Shown here: piece by piece, positions 7,879 to 15,864 of the stretch
How the letters are laid out: every line of letters begins with the position of its first letter
How positions within the stretch are numbered: the stretch's first letter is position 1
From: Planctomycetes bacterium RIFCSPLOWO2_12_FULL_50_35
GTDB taxonomy: Bacteria > Planctomycetota > Brocadiia > Brocadiales > Bathyanammoxibiaceae
NCBI GenBank assembly: GCA_001828605.1
Contig: MHZB01000065.1
Span: 1 to 36,129 of the forward strand
Length of the DNA stretch: 36,129 nucleotides
Reading direction: 5' to 3'
Program-made: the position numbers and the translations under genes
The notes under the pieces: generated by a model
What the model was told of the DNA's origin: nothing
What the model saw: only the letters and a program-made list of their open reading frames with translations
Database searches by the model: none

Positions 7879-10146
7879 TTATCCGAGCGTGCGCGCTATC
7901 TGCTTGATCTCGTATGCCTCTACGATATCGCCCATCTTCAGGTCATCGAAGCCGGCGACCTTCATACCGCACTCAAGCCCCTGACGTACTTCTTTCACGT
8001 CCTCTTTTACAATCCTGAGAGAGGTGAGCTTACCCTCATGGATGACACTTCCATCCCTCCGCACCCTCACAAGTGAATTCCTGGTAATCTTACCGCCCCT
8101 GACAATGCAGCCTGCAATGTTGCCAAGTTTGGAGGCCTTGAATATCTGCAGTATCTCGGCGTTACCCAAGGCAACTTCCCGCTGCTCAGGTTCCAATAAA
8201 CCCTCCATGGCAGACCTAATGTCTTTGGTAACATCATAAATCACCTGGTAAAGCCTTATCTCCACACCGCTTTTCTCCGCAAGGGCAGAGGCCCCGTCTT
8301 CAGGCACAGAATAGAAACCTATAATTACTGCGTCAGAGGCGTCGGCCAAGATAACGTCGGACTCCGTTATGTTCCCCACCCCGCTGTGGAGTATCCTGAC
8401 CTTTATTTCCTTCGTGGAGAGCTCCGCCAGCATACTATCCAATACCTCCACGGAGCCCTTTACGTCTGCCTTCAGTATAATCCTGAGTTCCTTGACCTTC
8501 CCGCGCTCTATGTTTGTATAGAGGTTTTCCAGGGTTATGTGCTGCCGCGCCTGGAGGCCCGCCGCGCGGAGGTTTTCCTGTCTCTTTGCGGCTATCTGTC
8601 TGGCCTTCTGAACGTCGTCCATGGCGTAGAACTTCTCTCCCGCATCCGGCACTACAGAGAGGTCCGATACGGCGACGGGATAGGACGGCCCTGCATGTTG
8701 AATGGCCTTTCCCTTATCGTCGTACATGGCGCGGGCCTTTCCATACGCATGGCCGCATATAATTACGTCGCCAAGGTGTAAAGTGCCGTCTTGGACAATC
8801 ACGGTTGCCACGACACCGCGGCCCTCGTGTAATCGCGCATCCAGCACTACTCCCCTGGCAGGGCTCTTGGGGTTTGCCTTAAGCTCCAGTATTTCCGCCT
8901 CGAGTAGAAGCCTTTCAAGAAGTTCGTCCAGCCCTTGTCTAGTAACGGCAGATGTCTCTATAAATTGCGTCTTTCCCCCCCACTCTTCCGGCACGAGTTC
9001 CAGCTTCGCCAGCTGCTGTTTCACCTTCAGGGGGTTGGCACTAGGTTTGTCTATCTTATTGATGGCTACGACAATGGGTACGTCGGCCGCACGCGCATGG
9101 TTAAGGGCCTCCTCCGTCTGCGGCATAACACCGTCATCGGCGGCTACCACTAACACCACAACATCGGTGGTCTGAGACCCCCTGGCGCGCATTGCCGTAA
9201 AGGCCTCGTGACCCGGCGTGTCAAGGAACACCACCGCACGACCGTTAGTTTCCACACGATAGGCGCCTATGTGCTGAGTGATGCCGCCGACCTCCCCGGC
9301 CGCCACATTCGCTTTCCTTATGGCATCGAGCAGCGATGTCTTGCCGTGGTCTACGTGACCCATAAATGTAACTATGGGCGGTCTGGGCACAAGGTCCTCG
9401 GGCCTGCTGCTGATGAATTCCTCAAACTCCTTTTCCATAGCCCGCCCTACCTCCTGCAGCTTCTTCAATTCTATCTCCACACCGTACTCCATGCCCAGTA
9501 CTACAACCACGTCCTCATCAAGTGTCTGGTTTATCGTTGCACGGACGTTATGCTCCATCAAGAGTTTTGTAATGATACTGCTTGCCTTTATGCCCAATCT
9601 GCCGGATAGTTCCTTAACCGTTATCGGCGGCTCCAGCGAAATCTTGAGTTCCTTTGCCTTGGGTGCAATTACGGCCTCTTTGAGTGGCCCACCAAACCTC
9701 TTTGGCTCTATTCTGCCCCTAAATCCGGGCCTTCCAATCCTCTTGAAGGGAGGACGTCTGTGCACCTCTATGTATTTAGGTGGACGTATGAGCGTGGGTG
9801 GTAATTTGGCTCCGATATCCGCCTTGCCCTTGCTCGGTAATACGGCAATATCTGCTGCCTTAATCGCCTCAGGCTTTGTGGCCATACTTGGTAACGGTTT
9901 ATGCTTCACCGGCTCGGAGACCTTCTTGGGCCCGACCTCCTCTGGGACCGCTTTTTTGACTTCCGCCTCCTTGGAGGGACGAACGGAAGGTTTTAAAAAG
10001 CCCCGTATAAGATTTATTTCTTTATCGTCTATGGTGTTGGCGTGGTGCGTAATGTGTTCGAGTCCGTGCTCCTTGCACTTTTCCAATATGAGCTGACTCT
10101 TTACGCCCATCTCTTTTGCCAGTGTACTTATCCTAATTTTAGTCAT
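7879..10146 (-). CDS. infB: Translation initiation factor IF-2
   Basis: IF-2 places initiator tRNA on the 30S subunit and drives subunit joining with GTP. The 755-residue protein has an IF2-N domain (MTKIRISTLAKEMGVKSQ), a basic, proline-rich linker to about residue 165, and a second IF2-N module near 175-225. The GTPase domain follows, with GHVDHGKT at 263-270, DTPGHEAF and NKID. Domains II-IV complete the C-terminus. It is shorter than the E. coli protein because the linker is brief. AAGGTGG lies six bases before the ATG at 10146. It is the second gene of the nusA operon. Confidence 0.98.
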   Translation of the reverse strand: MTKIRISTLAKEMGVKSQLILEKCKEHGLEHITHHANTIDDKEINLIRGFLKPSVRPSKEAEVKKAVPEEVGPKKVSEPVKHKPLPSMATKPEAIKAADIAVLPSKGKADIGAKLPPTLIRPPKYIEVHRRPPFKRIGRPGFRGRIEPKRFGGPLKEAVIAPKAKELKISLEPPITVKELSGRLGIKASSIITKLLMEHNVRATINQTLDEDVVVVLGMEYGVEIELKKLQEVGRAMEKEFEEFISSRPEDLVPRPPIVTFMGHVDHGKTSLLDAIRKANVAAGEVGGITQHIGAYRVETNGRAVVFLDTPGHEAFTAMRARGSQTTDVVVLVVAADDGVMPQTEEALNHARAADVPIVVAINKIDKPSANPLKVKQQLAKLELVPEEWGGKTQFIETSAVTRQGLDELLERLLLEAEILELKANPKSPARGVVLDARLHEGRGVVATVIVQDGTLHLGDVIICGHAYGKARAMYDDKGKAIQHAGPSYPVAVSDLSVVPDAGEKFYAMDDVQKARQIAAKRQENLRAAGLQARQHITLENLYTNIERGKVKELRIILKADVKGSVEVLDSMLAELSTKEIKVRILHSGVGNITESDVILADASDAVIIGFYSVPEDGASALAEKSGVEIRLYQVIYDVTKDIRSAMEGLLEPEQREVALGNAEILQIFKASKLGNIAGCIVRGGKITRNSLVRVRRDGSVIHEGKLTSLRIVKEDVKEVRQGLECGMKVAGFDDLKMGDIVEAYEIKQIARTLG

Positions 10147-10161
10147 CTAAACCACCTTTTA

Positions 10162-10332
10162 AGAGTTCCGAAAAAGCCTAACAATTGTCATTCTGAGGGA
10201 GTGAAACGACCGAAGAATGTAGCGTCTGGTCTCCGTACCAGACGTCTTCCTTATGCGTCCGATACAGAGATCGGACGCTACACGCTTCGCTCAGAAAGAC
10301 AACACGCTGTTAGAAGACTTTTTCAGAGGTCT
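10162..10332. repeat. MITE-like element copy 2 (nusA-infB spacer)
   Basis: This copy has the same internal hairpins as the copy near 3744, with the GTCTGG and GCGTCC hairpins in the same order. It ends in TTTTTCAGAGGTCT. An exact 7-base direct repeat CCTTTTA flanks it at 10155-10161 and 10333-10339, consistent with a target-site duplication. An inner pair, TTGTCATTCTGAG at 10185 and CTCAGAAAGACAA ending at 10302, forms the stem base. It separates nusA from infB inside the operon and carries no gene. Confidence 0.7.
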
Positions 10333-10350
10333 CCTTTTATACCTTACACA

Positions 10351-11391
10351 TCAACCGGTATTCTCAGGGGCAGAGGTTGCAAGTTCCTCCCGGTCATCCT
10401 CAGAAGGTGTTTGTGCCGGAGAAACACCTTCCTCGGTCGTAATCTCCTTTTTAGACAGTTCCTCCTCGGTCAGTATGTCAATGTCCCAGGACGTAAGTTT
10501 GGAGGCAAGTCGGACATTCTGCCCCCTCTTCCCAATGGCCAACGCAAGCTGATCGTTCGGCACCACTACCGTAGCCTGGTGTGTCTCCGGTGACAGCATA
10601 ATACCGACAATCTCCGCCGGCTTAAGGGTGTTGGGTATAAACGCCTCAGGGGCCTCTTCCCAGCGGATAATATCTATCTTTTCTCCGACCAGCTCGTCAA
10701 CTATATTCTTGATCCTTGAGCCTCGCACCCCGACGCATGCGCCTACACAGTCCACGCGCGGGTCTTGCGACTGGACGGCAATCTTCGTCCTGTACCCCGC
10801 TTCTCTGGCTATCGCCTTAATCTCGATTATCTTCTCTGATATCTCGGGAACCTCCAATTCAAACAGTTTCCTTACGAAATCAGGATGACTCCTCGACAAC
10901 ACCACCTTCACCCTCTGTGAGACCTTTTTTACGTCAAGAAGCATGGCGCGAACCCTGTCACCGAGGTGATACGATTCGTCCAAAATCTGCTCTGACTTGG
11001 GCAAAATGGCCTCGACCTTCCCCAGGTTTACCACGATGTTAGGACCCTCGAAACTCTGCACGGTACCAGTAACAATAGTACCTTTCCTCTTTACGAACTC
11101 ATCGTAAACCGCGTTTCTCTCGGCCTCCCTTATCTTTTGTATCATGACTTGCTTGGCGGTCTGGGCACTTATTCGCCCAAGCTCCGCAGGGTCAACCAGT
11201 CTATCCCCTTCCCGCGCAACAAGTTCCCCGGTTGTTCTATCTATCTTTATGGTAATGCCTTCCCTATGGGCGAAATGTTTCCGTGCGGCCGACATAAGTG
11301 CAGCCTCTATGCCCTCAAACACTATCTCTTTGTTTATGTCTTTGTCTCTACGCAGGGTTTCTACCAGCCTGAGAAGTTCTTCTCTATCCAC
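10351..11391 (-). CDS. nusA: Transcription termination/antitermination factor NusA
   Basis: NusA binds RNA polymerase and modulates pausing, termination and antitermination. The 346-residue protein has the N-terminal RNAP-binding domain (VDREELLRLVETLRRDK), an S1 domain around GTIVTGTVQSFEGPNIVVNL, and two KH domains, the first with GACVGVRGSRIKNI and the second with AIGKRGQNVRLA. The acidic C-terminal repeats of E. coli NusA are absent, as in many bacteria. The GTG at 11391 is chosen because GGAGG lies seven bases upstream and the first domain then begins as in homologs. An in-frame ATG at 11436 would place the leader hairpin inside the gene. It heads the eight-gene operon. Confidence 0.96.
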   Translation of the reverse strand: MDREELLRLVETLRRDKDINKEIVFEGIEAALMSAARKHFAHREGITIKIDRTTGELVAREGDRLVDPAELGRISAQTAKQVMIQKIREAERNAVYDEFVKRKGTIVTGTVQSFEGPNIVVNLGKVEAILPKSEQILDESYHLGDRVRAMLLDVKKVSQRVKVVLSRSHPDFVRKLFELEVPEISEKIIEIKAIAREAGYRTKIAVQSQDPRVDCVGACVGVRGSRIKNIVDELVGEKIDIIRWEEAPEAFIPNTLKPAEIVGIMLSPETHQATVVVPNDQLALAIGKRGQNVRLASKLTSWDIDILTEEELSKKEITTEEGVSPAQTPSEDDREELATSAPENTG

Positions 11392-11419
11392 TGGACACCC
11401 TCCTAAAGGGCAAAATAAA

Positions 11420-11439
11420 AGAGTGGAAAGGTCCACTCT
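11420..11439 (-). terminator. Terminator-like hairpin in the nusA leader (possible attenuator)
   Basis: On the minus strand AGAGTGGA, loop CCTT and TCCACTCT form a perfect 8-bp stem. The stem is followed directly by TTTATTTTG, the layout of an intrinsic terminator. It lies between the predicted promoter and the nusA ribosome-binding site, about 25 bases before GGAGG. No minus-strand gene precedes it in the window, so an attenuator of the operon is the likelier reading. Confidence 0.6.
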
Positions 11440-11517
11440 CTCGGCATGCCCATGTATTTTACAACCAACAAAATAATGGATATATTCTTAAAGCACTACG
11501 AACCTATCCTTTAACTA

Positions 11518-11546
11518 TTTGTAACCCTTATAAGAAACTTTGTCAA
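11518..11546 (-). promoter_or_regulatory. Sigma70-type promoter for the nusA operon
   Basis: Read on the minus strand, a perfect TTGACA (11541-11546) is followed by exactly 17 bases and TACAAA (11518-11523, four of six consensus positions). Transcription would start near 11511, giving a leader of about 120 bases that contains the terminator-like hairpin before the nusA start. Confidence 0.55.
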
Positions 11547-11785
11547 GCCATTTCTAGCGGTAAAGAAAATAGTTGAAGAATCCGGCCACAAATTCTATAA
11601 TTCCCTCGGATAAAAGTACTTCTGCAAAAGACAGACACTGCTATTTAGTATTATAACATACTTATAAAGAACAAACTACCCCAAAAAGCGCTCATAACGG
11701 AAACGACGCAGGGCTAAGGTCTCCCACCAGCTCACGGATGGGGTCTGCAGGAAGGGGCTTTTGAGGGATTACGGAGGTCTAACGA

Positions 11786-12469
11786 ATGTCTCTGGAAGGG
11801 TCTAAGGAAGGGCCAAAGACGCCGTTTGCAAGGCTTGGTGTCTTAATCTGCGCCTCCATTGGATACGTTTCATACAAAATAATGGCATTCATATCCATAA
11901 TTGTCCTAAAATTGTTCTTCAGGCTTGAAGTAAAAAATACAGAATACCTGCCTAGCGAGGGACCCATCATATTGGCGGCCAACCACTTTAGCATCTTAGA
12001 CCCCTGGGTCCTGCAAGTAGCTTGTCCCAGGAGGATAACCTACATGGTGGAGGACCTGTATTACAAGAGTTGGGGGTGGTGGTTTTACCGGATGCACAAT
12101 GCCATTCCTGTAAAAGAGAGGGGTCTAAACAAGAATGCCTTTGTCACGGGACTAAATGCCCTCAAAAAGAACGCCGTAATAGGCATCTTCCCGGAAGGGT
12201 GGGAAGGAAGGGTGAACGGCAAGGTTGGGAGAGGGAATCCAGGTGTGGCAATGTTGTCCTGCAAAAGCCGCGTTCCCGTACTACCCATATACATAGACGG
12301 TTCCTACGAAATATTACCCAAAGGCGCCATACTCCCGCGTTTTACAAAATTAGTGATTACGTACGGAAGGCCCATAAATTTTAACAACATTGATAGGCCC
12401 GACAAAGAAACATTGCGCAAGATGACAGACGAAATAATGGATAAGATTAGAGACCTGTCCGGAAAATAG
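11786..12469 (+). CDS. plsC: 1-acyl-sn-glycerol-3-phosphate acyltransferase (PlsC family)
   Basis: A PlsC-type membrane acyltransferase of 227 residues, which would add the second acyl chain to lysophosphatidic acid in phospholipid synthesis. The N-terminal hydrophobic segment (about residues 17-45) anchors it. Motif I is NHFSILDP (NHx4D), near residue 66. The glycerophosphate motif FPEGWEGRVNGKVGRG replaces the more common FPEGTRS-type sequence. A third motif, VPVLPIYIDGS, is present. GGAGGT precedes the ATG at 11786 by seven bases. Related enzymes with other acyl acceptors cannot be excluded. It is transcribed alone, divergently from the nusA operon. Confidence 0.88.
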   Translation: MSLEGSKEGPKTPFARLGVLICASIGYVSYKIMAFISIIVLKLFFRLEVKNTEYLPSEGPIILAANHFSILDPWVLQVACPRRITYMVEDLYYKSWGWWFYRMHNAIPVKERGLNKNAFVTGLNALKKNAVIGIFPEGWEGRVNGKVGRGNPGVAMLSCKSRVPVLPIYIDGSYEILPKGAILPRFTKLVITYGRPINFNNIDRPDKETLRKMTDEIMDKIRDLSGK

Positions 12470-12730
12470 CAGGTATGTGATGCGTATGCAATGGCCTGAT
12501 AAATCAGGCAGCTACAGAAATTTTTTGTAGGGGCAGACCTCTGTGTCTGCCCGTTTGTAGCTGCCCCATTTATGGGGCATGTGCAGGCTCGGCAAATAGA
12601 GACGTAGGGGCAATTCATGAATTGCCCCTACAAACCATTTATGATGCGCGCACAGGCTCGATAAATCGGGCAGCTGCAAAAACATTTCTACGGGGATAGA
12701 AAATAGTGTACATCTCGACGCACATCTCAA
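12470..12730. repeat. Cluster of short palindromes after plsC
   Basis: No gene is evident. Hairpins include CCTGATAAATCAGG (12494-12507), GGGCAGAC/GTCTGCCC (12531-12552), GCCCCATTTATGGGGC (12563-12578), and a perfect GTAGGGGCAATTCA/TGAATTGCCCCTAC palindrome with 14-base arms (12604-12631). A further imperfect one lies near 12658. They match the repeat families seen elsewhere in the window. Confidence 0.65.
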
Positions 12731-13894
12731 CTAATTACTTGGGCCGGAACCAATGGCGTAGAGACTATGGTCGTTAGAGCCCACGTATATTGTACCGTCA
12801 GACCCTATCGCCGGTGAAGACTCTATCCAGTCTTCCGTCTCAAACGTCCACAGCAATGTACCGTTAGAGTCAAAGGCACACAGCCGCCCAACCCTTCCAT
12901 CAACCCCCCTCAATTCACCCGTACCAAAGTAGACACCCCCGTCTGCACCCAACGCCGCGGAGGACTCGATGATACCACCGGTCTTGTATGACCACTTAAG
13001 GCGTCCGTCTTTGGTTATCACATAAAAACTGCCGTCGTAGGAGCCGAAATATACGTTGCCGTCCGCATCAAGGGCCGGCGAGGCGTGCACTGCCTTGCCC
13101 GTTTGCGCCCGGAATACAATGTTGCCTTCCTTATTCAGGCCGTAAAGGCGGCCGTTCTCGGAGCCTATAAACACCATCCCGTCGGACGTAACTGCCGGTG
13201 AAGAATACGAGGCGTAGATAGCCCTTCCAATCCTTTTGCTCCACCGAAGCCCGCCGTTCGGATCCAGTGCAAATACCACCCCGCCATTCGTCCCAAAATA
13301 CACGGTGCCGTCCGGCCCAACTGCAGGGGTTGCGCTGATGGGGCTTGGCGCATCATACGTCCATTTAGCACCGCCGTCCTTACCTACGGCGTGGAGCTTG
13401 TTGTCATCGGAACCCATGTAAATCGTTCCGTCCGACGCCAGGGCGGGTGATGAGAATATCTTTCCGCCCGTCTCGTAGGCCCACCTCAGCGTACCGTCGT
13501 TATTTACGGCATAGAGCCTCTTGTCTCTCGAACCCACGTAGATTGTACCGTCGGAACCAATGGCGGGTGACGAGGTGATTCCTTCCTTGGCGCGGAAGGC
13601 CCATTTCTTCCCGCCGTCAGCGGTAACTGCATAGAGATTTCCGTCTTCAGAGCCCACATAAACAGTACCGTCCCGGTCCACGGCGGGGGAAGAAGTGACG
13701 TTGCCGGCGGTAGAAAATTTCCACTTGAGGGCGCCGGTCCTTGTCCCAGGGTGCTGACTCTGACCGGTATGGGACGGATTATTTCTGAACATCTGCCAGG
13801 GTATCTTGGCATTCTCTCCGGCAGCGGCACCATTTGAACCACTAAATGACACTAACGAAATCAGTAGAGATATTTGAAAAAGTACCAACATCAT
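12731..13894 (-). CDS. Exported PQQ-type beta-propeller protein A
   Basis: The 387-residue protein consists of eight repeats of about 40 residues with the pattern LKW-(9)-SSPA-G-DGT-IYVGS-DG-LYAV, typical of PQQ-like/outer-membrane-assembly propellers, so an eight-bladed propeller is predicted. The seventh blade has an insertion (ELRGVDGRVGR). The ligands of quinoprotein dehydrogenases are not apparent, so a binding or scaffold role is more likely than catalysis. A signal peptide MMLVLFQISLLISLVSF is predicted from the ATG at 13894. The open frame extends another 100 residues upstream, but that part is repeat DNA and is rejected. A paralog lies directly upstream; partner and substrate are unknown. 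Confidence 0.82.
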   Translation of the reverse strand: MMLVLFQISLLISLVSFSGSNGAAAGENAKIPWQMFRNNPSHTGQSQHPGTRTGALKWKFSTAGNVTSSPAVDRDGTVYVGSEDGNLYAVTADGGKKWAFRAKEGITSSPAIGSDGTIYVGSRDKRLYAVNNDGTLRWAYETGGKIFSSPALASDGTIYMGSDDNKLHAVGKDGGAKWTYDAPSPISATPAVGPDGTVYFGTNGGVVFALDPNGGLRWSKRIGRAIYASYSSPAVTSDGMVFIGSENGRLYGLNKEGNIVFRAQTGKAVHASPALDADGNVYFGSYDGSFYVITKDGRLKWSYKTGGIIESSAALGADGGVYFGTGELRGVDGRVGRLCAFDSNGTLLWTFETEDWIESSPAIGSDGTIYVGSNDHSLYAIGSGPSN

Positions 13895-14046
13895 TCTGAG
13901 GAAGCAATGTCCGCCTGAGGCGGAAATGTAGCGTTGGAGCTTGCTCCAACGTTCGACGTAGCAGCAAGCTGCCACGCTACATAACGGATTAGATTCTTCG
14001 CTCCGCCCAGGGTGACTTACGGTATTTGTGGACTTCTGCAGGGGTT
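13867..14046. repeat. MITE-like element copy 3 overlapping the start of propeller gene A
   Basis: The left end, GAGATATTTGAAAAAG at 13867-13882, and the inner TCATTCTGAG (13891-13900) match the element family. The right end near 14031-14046 is degenerate. The interior differs from copies 1 and 2: it has CGTTGGAGC/GCTCCAACG and a GTAGCAGCAAGCTGC hairpin. No flanking direct repeat was found, so it looks older. Its left end holds the predicted start codon of the propeller gene. Confidence 0.55.
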
Positions 14047-14069
14047 TTTGTCCCTTTACCGGCACGACG

Positions 14070-15194
14070 TTATTTCCCAACGGCATAAAGTCCTCCGTCT
14101 GCAGAACCAAAGTATATAGTACCATCTGCCCCGATAGCGGGCGACGAGCGTATCGGTCCACGCGTGGGCAGCGCCCACCTGAACTCGCCCTCACCGTCTA
14201 CGGCGTACAGACTCTCGTCCCACGAGCCTACGTACACAATCCCATCTTTGTCCACCACCGGCGATGAAGTAATAACTCCTCCGGTATGGTACGTCCACCT
14301 AAGCACGCCATCGCCGCTGACCGCAAAGAGTTTACCATCATTTGAGCCAAAGTAAACCCCTCCATCCGGCCCAACTGCGGGAGAAGAATCTATCCATTGC
14401 TGCGTAACAATACTCCACTTGACGTCACCCTTGTCTCCCAGTGCGTACAACACACCACTGCTTGAACCCACGTATACCGTACCGTCGTCTGCAACGGCCG
14501 GACTGGAACTCACCGCACCCAGCGTGTTAAACCTCCACCTCAGCGCACCGTCCGGGCCGATGGCATAAATAAAGTGGTCGTTAGAACCAAAATACACAGT
14601 GCCGTCCGGCCCAACTGCCGGGGACGAATCAACGTACTTCCTGGTGTTAAAGGCCCATTTTACCTTTCCGTCCGTAGTTATGGCATACAGACGGTAATTG
14701 TCAGACCCCACGTAAATGGCACCTTCGCCGCTTCCTCCGGCATCTGAAACCACCGGCGATGAAGTAATCCTGCCGCGTATCTGGACCTGCCATCTGAGGC
14801 TGCCTTTGGCGTCGAGCGAAATTACCTTTCCGCCCCACGAACAGACGTATACGTTGCCGACCCCGTCCAGGGCGGGAGAGGAATATACCCTGTCATCCAA
14901 TGAATAGTTCCACTTCAGTTTACCATCCGGTGTGACGGCATATATACTGCCGTCAAGCGAACCAACGTATATAGTGCCGTCTTCCCCTATCGCCGGTGAA
15001 GAGTTCACCTCGCCATTAGTTCTAAAACACCACTTAAGGATGCCCTCTTTGCTGCCGGCATAACTACTCGATCCGGTATGTTGAGGATCGTGGCGGAACA
15101 TGGGCCAAGGCGAGACTGTGTCAGGGAAGGACGTGTTCTCTGTAACCAACAAAAAGAAAACCACTGGAAGACAATAACGGATGGGGCAAGTCAT
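14070..15194 (-). CDS. Exported PQQ-type beta-propeller protein B
   Basis: This paralog of the downstream protein has 374 residues: an N-terminal hydrophobic signal segment (MTCPIRYCLPVVFFLLV), the shared motif PWPMFRHDPQHTG, and eight propeller repeats with SSPA--G-DGTIYVGS-DG-LYAV. WPMFRHDPQHTG-type sequences are common at the mature N-terminus of exported PQQ-repeat proteins. The third blade has a short GGSGEG insertion. The second ATG (15194) is preferred over 15197 because GAGGG lies five bases upstream. The two genes are about 175 bases apart in the same direction, separated by a repeat element. They look like a recent duplication. No catalytic residues can be named. Confidence 0.83.
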   Translation of the reverse strand: MTCPIRYCLPVVFFLLVTENTSFPDTVSPWPMFRHDPQHTGSSSYAGSKEGILKWCFRTNGEVNSSPAIGEDGTIYVGSLDGSIYAVTPDGKLKWNYSLDDRVYSSPALDGVGNVYVCSWGGKVISLDAKGSLRWQVQIRGRITSSPVVSDAGGSGEGAIYVGSDNYRLYAITTDGKVKWAFNTRKYVDSSPAVGPDGTVYFGSNDHFIYAIGPDGALRWRFNTLGAVSSSPAVADDGTVYVGSSSGVLYALGDKGDVKWSIVTQQWIDSSPAVGPDGGVYFGSNDGKLFAVSGDGVLRWTYHTGGVITSSPVVDKDGIVYVGSWDESLYAVDGEGEFRWALPTRGPIRSSPAIGADGTIYFGSADGGLYAVGK

Positions 15195-15197
15195 CAT

Positions 15198-15791
15198 AAC
15201 CCTCTGACCGGCACAGGAGTTTATTCATAAAGGGAGACCTCTGAAAAAGTATCTTTTTATGGAGTCCACCCTGAATCCCCTGAATCAAGTTCAGGGCCAT
15301 GTCGCTGGGAGACACACCCCCGTCCCCTCTTTTAAGAGGGGAGAAAGGGGTGTGTATTAAATGCCCATTGACACGGTCAATGGACTCCAAAATTTTGCAT
15401 TCTTCAGAGCTCTCAAAGGATATTACAAGACATTCCCCCACTAATTCAACAACATTATGCCTTTTGTGGAGTCCATTGACTGTGTCGCCGGGTCAGACTG
15501 TAGGGGCGTATTGCCATACGCCCCTACAGGGATGTAACAAACGCCGTCTTTGGTAGTCAATGACCTTTACGGTCGTTGACCTGTAGGGGCGACCCGCCGG
15601 GTCGCCCCTACTTTAAATATCAGAAGCAAGACGTCCGTTACGGAGGCTTCGACGGTGAGCTCAGCCGAACCGAACGGACGCTACACAAAACTACTCCCTC
15701 CCCATTCCCCCCCGCCAAAGGGGAAGGCGGTAAACAAAAACATCTCGGCCACTGATGCGTTCTCCCGCCCGAACCGCCAATCTCTTTATTC
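15198..15791. other. Repeat-filled intergenic region (propeller B to DUF1573 gene)
   Basis: About 600 bases between divergent genes with no credible coding frame. Beyond the MITE-like element listed separately, it holds a CTGTAGGGGCGTAT/ATACGCCCCTACAG palindrome (15498-15529), GTCAATGACC/GGTCGTTGAC (15556-15580), a GTAGGGGCGACCC/GGGTCGCCCCTAC palindrome (15583-15611), and a CTTCGACGGTGAGC-type repeat (about 15645-15685). The composition matches the other intergenic repeat islands. Confidence 0.7.
15234..15414. repeat. MITE-like element copy 4 with a different interior
   Basis: The left end GAGACCTCTGAAAAAG (15234-15249) and the right end TCTTCAGAGCTCT (to about 15413) are inverted copies of the family termini. 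AAAGG flanks both sides (15229-15233 and 15415-15419). The interior lacks the GTCTGG/GCGTCC hairpins. It carries CACACCCC..CCCCTCTT paired with AAGAGGGG..GGGGTGTG (15313-15354) and CCATTGAC/GTCAATGG (15365-15383). Confidence 0.55.
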
Positions 15792-15820
15792 TTGACCGCT
15801 TGCGAGGGCTAAGGTATCAT
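15792..15820 (+). promoter_or_regulatory. Promoter for the DUF1573-cytochrome operon
   Basis: TTGACC (15792-15797), a 17-base spacer and TATCAT (15815-15820) give five of six consensus bases in each box. The start of transcription near 15827 leaves a leader of about 38 bases before the ATG at 15865. Confidence 0.6.
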
Positions 15821-15864
15821 ATTCAGCTATAGAGACTTATACAAGTTTGCATTTGTATTTGACC

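Larger units (their letters stand above)
11392..11785. other. Divergent intergenic region between nusA and plsC
   Basis: A stretch of 394 bases between two divergent genes, clearly more AT-rich than its surroundings. It holds the predicted minus-strand promoter (11518-11546) and the leader hairpin (11420-11439). No rimP or tRNA gene, which often precede nusA, is present. AT-rich words such as TATTATAAC near 11650 could belong to a plus-strand promoter for the acyltransferase, but I could not match a convincing -35 box. Confidence 0.7.

Noticed and set aside
13895-14194. N-terminal 100-residue extension of propeller protein A
   Set aside because: It translates repeat DNA and overlaps the end of propeller gene B. 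The signal peptide starts at 13894.
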